64,000 nucleotides of DNA from JBFWYO01 sp050186335 (lineage in GTDB: Bacteria > Pseudomonadota > Alphaproteobacteria > Bin65). The notes under the pieces were generated by a model, which was not told where the DNA came from, did not search any database, and worked only from the letters and a program-made list of their open reading frames with translations. Positions 58,554 through 64,000 of this stretch are shown in pieces. A program made the position numbers and the translations under genes. How positions within the stretch are numbered: the first letter of the stretch is position 1; every line of letters begins with the position of its first letter. Location: positions 1-64,000 of the forward strand of contig JBFWYO010000013.1 in NCBI GenBank assembly GCA_050186335.1. The letters are read 5' to 3'.

Positions 58554-60467
58554 TTATTTGCCGGCATAGCCGATCGTGCGCAGCGCATCGCGAATTTCGG
58601 TCAGCGTTGCGGGATCGTCGATCGTGGCGGGGGTCTTGTAGGCTTCGCTGTCGGCGATCTTCTGCATGGTCGCACGCACGATCTTGCCCGAGCGCGTCTT
58701 CGGCAGCCGCTTGACCACGACGGCGGATCTGAACGCGGCGACCGGGCCGATCCTCTCGCGCACCAAGCCGACCACGTCCTTGACGATTTCCTCGGGCGGC
58801 CGATTGACGCCGGCCTTGAGCACCAACAAGCCGAGCGGCACCTGGCCCTTGAGCGCATCGGCGGCGCCGATCACCGCGCACTCGGCGACGTCCTGGTGCG
58901 AGGCGAGCACTTCTTCCATCGCACCGGTGGACAGCCGATGGCCGGCGACGTTGATGATGTCGTCGGTGCGGCCCATCACGTACAGATAACCGTCCTCGTC
59001 GCGGAACGCGGCGTCGGCGGTTTTGTAGTAGCCGGGATAATCGTCCAAATACGTCTGCTTGTAGCGGTCGTCGGCGTTCCACAGCGTCAGCAGGCTGCCC
59101 GGCGGCATCGGCAGCTTGATGACCAGCTCGCCGGTCGCATTGGCCGGCAGGGATTTGCCTTGCTCGTCGAGGATGTCGAAATTCCAGCCCGGAATCGGCT
59201 TGGTCGGCGAGCCGTATTTGACCGGCAGCCGCCCGAGGCCGACGCTGTTGCCGATCGCGGGTCCGCCGGTTTCGGTCTGCCACCAGTGATCCAAAACGGG
59301 GACGCCGAGATGTCTTTCCGCCCATTGGATGGTATCCGGGTCGGCGCGCTCGCCGGCCAGGAACAGCGTTCGGAAATGCGAGAGATCGTAGTTCTTGATG
59401 AACGTGCCGTTCGGATCGATCTGTTTGATCGCGCGAAACGCGGTCGGCGCGGTGAACAGCATCGGCGCCTTGTATTCCGACAGGATGCGCCAATAAGTGC
59501 CGGCATCCGGCGTGCCGACCGGCTTGCCCTCAAACAGGATCGACGTATTGCCGTGCAGCAGCGGGCCGTACACGGTGTAGCAGTGGCCGACCTGCCAGCC
59601 GAGATCGGAGGCCGCCCAGTACACTTCGCCCGGATCGACGCCGTAGAAATTCTTCATCGTCCAGTACAGCGCCACCATCGTGCCGCCGTTATCGCGCACG
59701 ACACCTTTGGGTTGGCCGGTGGTGCCGGACGTGTAAAGAATATAGAGCGGATCGGTGGCCGGTACCGGCACGCAATCGTGCGGCACGGCTTTCGCCATCA
59801 GCGCGTGCCAGTCGTGGTCGCGGCCTTCGGTCAGCGCGGCTTCGCATTGCGGGCGCTGAAACACCACGAGCGCCTCGGGCTGGTGCGTCGTCGTGGCCAG
59901 CGCCTGATCCACGAGCGGCTTGTATTCGACGATGCGGTTGGGTTCGATGCCGCACGAGCCGACCACCATCACCTTGGGCGTGGCGTGGTCGATGCGCACG
60001 GCCAATTCGTTGGCGGCGAATCCGCCGAACACCACGGAATGAATGGCGCCGAGCCGCGCGCAGGCCAGCATGGCGACGACCGTCTCCGGCACCATCGGCA
60101 TGTAGATCACCACGCGGTCGCCGTGGCGCACGCCCAGGCCGGCCAGCACGCCGGCAAATGTCGCCACTTCGTCGCGCAGTTGGCGATAGGTGTAGGTCTT
60201 TTTGGTATTCGTGACCGGGCTGTCGTAGATCAGCGCCGCCTGCGCGCCGCGGCCCTTGGCGATGTGGCGGTCGAGCGCGTTGTAGCAGGTATTGCAGGTG
60301 GCGCCGCTGAACCAGCGGTAGAACGGCTTGCGGCTGTCGTCGAGCACGCGCGTGTACGGGCTATGCCAGTCGATGGCGGCGGCCGCCTCGCTCCAGAATC
60401 CCTCTGGATCCTCGATCGAGCGGCGATAGGTTTGGTCGTAACGGCTAGCGGTCGATTTATCGGCCAT
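58554..60467 (-). CDS. prpE: Propionyl-CoA synthetase (PrpE-like ACS)
   Basis: The 637-residue ANL enzyme has the ACS motifs ILYTSGTTGQPKGVV, WWQTETGGPAIGN, GYYKTADAAFRDEDGYLYV, the hinge GRTDDIINVAGHRLS and catalytic lysine in RSGKIVR. It fits the PrpE/acetyl-CoA synthetase clade, with the typical ASRYDQTYRRSIEDPEGFW N-terminus. It activates propionate or acetate. AGGAG precedes the ATG at 60467. The C-terminal ends TIGYAGK. Confidence 0.92.
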   Translation of the reverse strand: MADKSTASRYDQTYRRSIEDPEGFWSEAAAAIDWHSPYTRVLDDSRKPFYRWFSGATCNTCYNALDRHIAKGRGAQAALIYDSPVTNTKKTYTYRQLRDEVATFAGVLAGLGVRHGDRVVIYMPMVPETVVAMLACARLGAIHSVVFGGFAANELAVRIDHATPKVMVVGSCGIEPNRIVEYKPLVDQALATTTHQPEALVVFQRPQCEAALTEGRDHDWHALMAKAVPHDCVPVPATDPLYILYTSGTTGQPKGVVRDNGGTMVALYWTMKNFYGVDPGEVYWAASDLGWQVGHCYTVYGPLLHGNTSILFEGKPVGTPDAGTYWRILSEYKAPMLFTAPTAFRAIKQIDPNGTFIKNYDLSHFRTLFLAGERADPDTIQWAERHLGVPVLDHWWQTETGGPAIGNSVGLGRLPVKYGSPTKPIPGWNFDILDEQGKSLPANATGELVIKLPMPPGSLLTLWNADDRYKQTYLDDYPGYYKTADAAFRDEDGYLYVMGRTDDIINVAGHRLSTGAMEEVLASHQDVAECAVIGAADALKGQVPLGLLVLKAGVNRPPEEIVKDVVGLVRERIGPVAAFRSAVVVKRLPKTRSGKIVRATMQKIADSEAYKTPATIDDPATLTEIRDALRTIGYAGK

Positions 60468-60546
60468 GGGGCGAGCTCCTCGGGATCTTTTTCTAACGGA
60501 TTTGGCGGCGGTCGAGTATGGGATTCCGCCGGCCATCTTTCCCGCT

Positions 60547-60656
60547 TGTCACCCCGGACAAGTGACGCGCAGCGGCGCGCCGATCCGGGGTCCAGGATGG
60601 TGCGGACGGGACGACTCTGGAACCCGGCTCTCCGCTGCGCTGCGGCCGGGGTGACA
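60547..60656. repeat. Second type of dispersed palindromic element
   Basis: The arms TGTCACCCCGG (60547-60557) and CCGGGGTGACA (60646-60656) are perfectly complementary. Inner parts GATCCGGGGTCCAG and CTCTGGAACCCGG also pair. This pattern (CACCCCGG ... CCGGGGTGA) is a common palindromic repeat class of alphaproteobacterial intergenic DNA and differs from the CATCCTGAG family seen elsewhere in the window. Confidence 0.8.
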
Positions 60657-60767
60657 CTGAACGAATGACGATGCGGAATCTGACCGCTTGTCCCCCGCAA
60701 TCGCGTCCTTTACGTTCCTGTAAAATTTGTACGATCCGCGACGTTCGCGGGCATGGGAGAAGGTCGA

Positions 60768-62354
60768 ATGGCAGCACGGAATATCGCCGGCCGCGCCGGG
60801 CTCGACGGCAACGTGGTCGATTACCTGTACGGCAACGCGCTGAAGCCGGAAAACATCAATCGGCCGTACCTGATCGGCGACGACCGCAACACGAGCTTCG
60901 GCGAGCAGTACGCGCTGGCCTGCCGTTACGGCAACTATCTGAAATCGATCGGCCTGAAGCCGGGCGACCGCATGATCATGAGCCTGATGGACGGGCCGGA
61001 ATTCGTCGGCATGTTCACCGGCGCGATCAAGATCGGCGTCGTGCCGTTGCCGCTGAACACGTATCTGAGGCCGCGCGATTATCTTTATTACCTGAACGAC
61101 AGTGAGGCGAAGGCGTGCTTCATCGATACCTCGCTGGTCAAGTTGATCGACGAGATTCGGCCAAATATCAAGACAGTGCGTTATTTCGGCGTGCTCGGCG
61201 CCGACGCCAAGGGCTACGAGCGCGTCGAGCCGCTGGCAGCGCAGCAGCCGACCGATCTGGAGACGTTCCCGCGCCACCCGGACGATCCCGCGTTCTGGCT
61301 TTACTCGTCGGGCAGCACGGGCGACCCGAAAGGCGTCGTGCATACGCACGATCATCTGTACTGGGCGACCGAGCTTTCCGGGTTCAACGGCTTCGACATC
61401 AAGGCCGGCGACATCGTTTCGTCGCCGCCGAAAATGTTCTTCGCCTTCGGGCTCGGCGGCCAGGTGTATTTCCCGCTGCGCGCCGCGGCGTCCACGCTGT
61501 GCAGCCCGACCCCGATCACGCCCAGGCGTATCTGGGATCAGTGGATCAAGCACCCGCCGACCGTCGGCATGGGCGTGCCGACGCTGTTCGCCGGGATGCT
61601 GCAATTGGCCGAGAAGGAGATCGGTCAGGACAAGGCGCGCGCCGCCTGCGCGCGCTTCAAGCGGCTGATCTCGGCCGGCGAAATCCTGCCGGCGGCGCTG
61701 CTGCATCGCTGGAAGGACTATACCGGCGTCGAGCTGCTCGACGGCGTCGGCACCACCGAGATGACGCACATGTTCCTGGTCAACCAGCCGGGCAAGGCGG
61801 TGCCGGGCAGCTGCGGCAAGGTGATCGAAGGCTTCCGCTACGAGATCGTCGACGACGATTTCAAGCCGGTGAAGCGCGGCGAGATCGGCAACCTGCACAT
61901 GATCGGTCCTTCGGCCGCAACGCTGTATTGGAACAAGCCGGAGAAGACCGCGGCCACGATGGGCCGCGGCGGCGTCGTCACCGGCGACAAGGTATACGAG
62001 GACGAGCACGGCAACCTGTTCATGGTCGGCCGCGGCGACGACATGCTGCGCGTCGGTGCGATCTGGGTTTCGCCGGCGGAAGTCGAAGGCGCCATCGTTT
62101 CGCACCCGGCGGTCAGCGAGGCGGCGGTGGTCGGCCATGAAGATTCCGAACAGCTGATCAAACCGAAAGCGTTCGTCATTCTGCGCGATCCCGCGGCGCA
62201 TCCCGACAAGGCGGCGCTCGAAGCCGAAATCAAGGAACACGTGCGCAATCAGCTGCCGGGCGCGAAGGTGCCGCGCTGGGTCGAATTCGTCGGCGAATTG
62301 CCGAAAACCGCGACCGGCAAGATCCAGCGCTTCCGCCTGCGTCAGCCGAGCTGA
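60768..62354 (+). CDS. Benzoate-CoA ligase family protein (ANL)
   Basis: The 528-residue enzyme has WLYSSGSTGDPKGVVHTHDH, PPKMFFAFGLGGQVYFPL, GVGTTEMTHMFL, GDKVYEDEHGNLFMVGRGDD and TATGKIQRFRL. The YSSGSTGDPKGVVH and FFAFGLG patterns are those of benzoate- and 4-hydroxybenzoate-CoA ligases. The ATG at 60768 follows GGGAGAAGG; the ATG at 60753 is inside that sequence. The TetR gene starts on its stop codon, so the ligase is probably auto-regulated by an aromatic or fatty acyl-CoA ligand. Confidence 0.88.
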   Translation: MAARNIAGRAGLDGNVVDYLYGNALKPENINRPYLIGDDRNTSFGEQYALACRYGNYLKSIGLKPGDRMIMSLMDGPEFVGMFTGAIKIGVVPLPLNTYLRPRDYLYYLNDSEAKACFIDTSLVKLIDEIRPNIKTVRYFGVLGADAKGYERVEPLAAQQPTDLETFPRHPDDPAFWLYSSGSTGDPKGVVHTHDHLYWATELSGFNGFDIKAGDIVSSPPKMFFAFGLGGQVYFPLRAAASTLCSPTPITPRRIWDQWIKHPPTVGMGVPTLFAGMLQLAEKEIGQDKARAACARFKRLISAGEILPAALLHRWKDYTGVELLDGVGTTEMTHMFLVNQPGKAVPGSCGKVIEGFRYEIVDDDFKPVKRGEIGNLHMIGPSAATLYWNKPEKTAATMGRGGVVTGDKVYEDEHGNLFMVGRGDDMLRVGAIWVSPAEVEGAIVSHPAVSEAAVVGHEDSEQLIKPKAFVILRDPAAHPDKAALEAEIKEHVRNQLPGAKVPRWVEFVGELPKTATGKIQRFRLRQPS

Positions 62355-63022
62355 TGGCGGCGCGCGCGACCCGCGCCGCCAAAACGTCCCGCGAGGCGCG
62401 GGCGCAGCACAATGCGCCGAAACATACCGGCACCACGAACAAGTCGATGCGCCGGCGCGACGAGATTCTGCAATGCGCGATCCAGTTGTTCGATACGCAA
62501 GGCTACGCGAATACGTCGTTGGACGATATCGCGCGCGCCGTCGGCATCGCACGCGAGGGAATCTACTACTACTTCAGAAACCGCGCCGAAATTCTGCTCT
62601 CGATCATCCAGCCGCGCAGCGTGGCATTGATCGAAGGCTTGCAGCAAGTCGTCGACGACAAGTCGCTCTCGCCGGCGCAAAAGCTGCACCAAGCGGTACG
62701 CGCGCATCTGGAGCAGTTCGACAAATACTGTCTCGAGATGACCGTCAGCCTGCGCGACGGACATATGGAGGACACGCCCGATGTCGGCGCCGCCATGCGC
62801 CGTATCTGGAAGGATTACGAACATCTGTGGACCAGGCTGATCGAGGACGGGCAGCGCCAGGGCGCGTTCCGCTCGATCGGCGACCCCAAGATGCTGGCCT
62901 TCGGCATCCTCGGCATGTGCAACTGGCTGGCGCGCTGGTACGACCCGAAGAAAGAGGCGCCGATCGCCGAACTGGTCGAGGCGTATTTCGGCTTGATCGC
63001 CGGCGGGTTAGTTGAGAAATAG
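62354..63022 (+). CDS. TetR/AcrR-family transcriptional regulator
   Basis: The 222-residue protein has a basic leader and an N-terminal TetR HTH: RDEILQCAIQLFDTQGYANT, SLDDIARAVGIAREGIYYYF. The C-terminal half is a ligand-binding domain (KLHQAVRAHLEQFDKY). Its ATG overlaps the ligase stop by one base (TGATG), so it is translationally coupled. A palindrome 42 bases after its stop, in front of the next operon, is a candidate target. Confidence 0.92.
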   Translation: MAARATRAAKTSREARAQHNAPKHTGTTNKSMRRRDEILQCAIQLFDTQGYANTSLDDIARAVGIAREGIYYYFRNRAEILLSIIQPRSVALIEGLQQVVDDKSLSPAQKLHQAVRAHLEQFDKYCLEMTVSLRDGHMEDTPDVGAAMRRIWKDYEHLWTRLIEDGQRQGAFRSIGDPKMLAFGILGMCNWLARWYDPKKEAPIAELVEAYFGLIAGGLVEK

Positions 63023-63063
63023 AAAAGACGTTTAAATATAATGCGTTATCTTATATTTTTTCC

Positions 63064-63116
63064 TTTTACGTAAACGTAAAAAATATTCTTGACCGCAACG
63101 CCCGCGCGGGTACGAT
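63064..63116 (+). promoter_or_regulatory. Operator palindrome and promoter of the MaoC operon
   Basis: TTTTACGT-AA-ACGTAAAA (63064-63081) is a perfect inverted repeat in AT-rich DNA. Eight bases downstream comes TTGACC (63089-63094), then TACGAT (63111-63116) after a 16-base spacer, a good sigma-70 promoter. Transcription would start near 63123, before the ATG at 63159. The palindrome is likely bound by the TetR regulator just upstream or by another acyl-CoA regulator. Confidence 0.6.
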
Positions 63117-63158
63117 GGGCGCCTTATCGGACGGCACGAAAAGCCACGGGGAGGGATC

Positions 63159-63560
63159 ATGAACATGCACCTGCAGGGCAAGGTCTATGCCCCTTACCGG
63201 TTGAAACCGGATCGTGCCGTTGCCGCCACCATGCTGCGCGGCATGGGCATCGATGCGCCGCCCGTCGAGGTGCCGCCGACCTATCTTATTTTCCTGCGCG
63301 GCGAAGAGCATGACGTCGACCTGTTCCGCGATCTCGATATCCCGCGCGAAAAGGCGTTGCACGGCGGCCAGCGCTACGAGTGGCTGGCGCCGATCGGCTG
63401 GGACGACGAGATGGAGGTCATCGCCACGGTCGACAAGCTGACCGAGAAGGAAGGCAAGGCCGGCAAGGTCTGGTTCGCGGACGTCAGCTTCGAATACAAG
63501 CGCGTGCGCGACGGCAAGGTCGTATTGCGCGAAGTCACGCGCCTAGCGAAGCGGAGCTGA
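63159..63560 (+). CDS. MaoC-like dehydratase, N-terminal (FAS1-type) half protein
   Basis: The 133-residue hot-dog protein resembles the N-terminal MaoC domain: PPTYLIFLRGEEHDVDLFRD, LHGGQRYEWLAPIGWDDEME and KEGKAGKVWFADVSFEYKRV. It has no HxD catalytic motif of its own. The second half is a separate gene two bases later, so the two proteins probably form a heterodimer equivalent to double-hot-dog enoyl-CoA hydratases. Confidence 0.85.
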   Translation: MNMHLQGKVYAPYRLKPDRAVAATMLRGMGIDAPPVEVPPTYLIFLRGEEHDVDLFRDLDIPREKALHGGQRYEWLAPIGWDDEMEVIATVDKLTEKEGKAGKVWFADVSFEYKRVRDGKVVLREVTRLAKRS

Positions 63561-63562
63561 CG

Positions 63563-63946
63563 ATGACCGAATTGGCCAAAGGCACCGTATTGTTCGATAG
63601 CGTTTGCCCGGTCTCGACGCCGGAGCGGCTCGCGCTGTTTTCCAAGGGTACCGCGGATCCCAATCCGCTGCATGTCGATGAGAGTTTCGCCAAGCGCGCG
63701 GGTTTCCGCACCGTCGTGCAGCAGGGGCCGATGACGACCGCCCATTTCGCGCGGCTGTTGCGCGAAAAAGTCGGCGATCGGCTGAAGGTGCTCGACGTTA
63801 CTTTCACCGCACCCGTGCATCCGGGCGATGCGCTGCGCATGACCGCCACGGTCGAAGATATCGGCCCGCAAGTAAGAATTTCGCTCGCGGCGCAGAAACA
63901 GGACGGCACGCCGACCGCCAAGGGTTACGCGCTGGTCGATCCGTAA
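63563..63946 (+). CDS. MaoC-like enoyl-CoA hydratase, C-terminal half protein
   Basis: The 127-residue protein has the hydratase motif with its Asp and His in SKGTADPNPLHVDESFAKRA, a form of the R-hydratase signature, and GFRTVVQQGPMTTAHFARLL. It follows the N-terminal-like half protein by two bases. Together they would hydrate a trans-2-enoyl-CoA, with the nearby ligase making the thioester. Confidence 0.9.
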   Translation: MTELAKGTVLFDSVCPVSTPERLALFSKGTADPNPLHVDESFAKRAGFRTVVQQGPMTTAHFARLLREKVGDRLKVLDVTFTAPVHPGDALRMTATVEDIGPQVRISLAAQKQDGTPTAKGYALVDP

Positions 63947-63983
63947 GCCGCTTAACCGTGCGTCTTTTAAAAGGGTAATCATC

Positions 63984-64000
63984 GTGGCCTATCCGATCCC
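63984..64000 (+). CDS. Possible start of a further gene, cut by the window end
   Basis: A GTG at 63984 opens a frame reading VAYPI after AAGGGTAAT at 63970-63978, a plausible ribosome-binding site. Only 17 bases are present, so no product can be named. If real, it is the next gene in the MaoC operon. Confidence 0.25.

Overview
The window looks like a contig end from a GC-rich alphaproteobacterium. Bases 1-25 are the Illumina TruSeq read-2 adapter, so the true sequence starts at base 26. Lineage markers include a class I (archaeal-type) lysyl-tRNA synthetase, the AcpXL/LpxXL very-long-chain acyl lipid A cluster, TrcR (DUF1013), a DUF1192 protein, a phasin and YacG beside tRNA-Phe. A free-living soil or plant-associated heterotroph, perhaps Rhodospirillales- or Hyphomicrobiales-like, is an inference; the genus cannot be read from the sequence. 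No rRNA, CRISPR array, insertion sequence, phage structural gene or replication origin was seen.

Layout. (1) 103-508: yacG and tRNA-Phe, chromosomal core. (2) 464-6538: an AT-richer island on the tRNA-Phe 3' end. Three consecutive cargo segments are separated by copies of the tRNA 3' end (464, 3893, 5010, 6401), and no integrase is present. Cargo is a TPR/beta-barrel protein with an exported FecR-domain protein, a DUF6994-like protein, and two unknown proteins. (3) 6883-12272: cytochrome P450, MetE-like methyltransferase and branched-chain-type solute-binding protein in one run, then a separate AMP-forming ligase. (4) 12449-18880: secreted zinc phospholipase C-like protein, two glycosyltransferase-like proteins, oligogalacturonate lyase and a polytopic membrane protein. 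(5) 19060-24403: a MacAB-like ABC exporter, a signal-peptide-bearing nicotinamidase and a second FecR-domain protein behind a CRP-like promoter. (6) 24724-29292: a metal-free creatinase-like M24 hydrolase with a complete TRAP transporter.

(7) 29549-35751: the very-long-chain lipid A operon: LpxXL, AcpXL, FabZ, a ketosynthase pair of which one lacks its catalytic residues, FabG and alcohol dehydrogenase. (8) 35813-39207: a small defence region with a zeta-toxin remnant and a one-polypeptide Type IIG/IIL restriction-modification enzyme whose specificity half is AT-rich and apparently swapped. (9) 39461-43255: phasin with candidate PhaR-type operators, LysRS, a tiny lysine-rich protein and an XRE/cupin regulator. 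(10) 43490-46326: a second TRAP transporter, apparently controlled by that regulator through tandem palindromes. (11) 46367-53456: hydrolase, ECF sigma/anti-sigma pair, FeS DinG-type helicase, AEC transporter and an MDR oxidoreductase. (12) 54028-58368: racemase plus 3-hydroxyisobutyrate dehydrogenase-like pair, Nudix, DUF1192, TrcR and an SDR. (13) 58554-64000: PrpE, then a benzoate-CoA-ligase-like enzyme, TetR regulator and split MaoC hydratase, i.e. acyl-CoA metabolism.

Overall the window combines core housekeeping genes with many uptake and acyl-CoA modules, separated by dispersed palindromic repeats. The most unusual structures are the tandem integrase-less cassette array at tRNA-Phe, with its possible Slam-like/FecR surface pair, and the specificity-swapped restriction enzyme.
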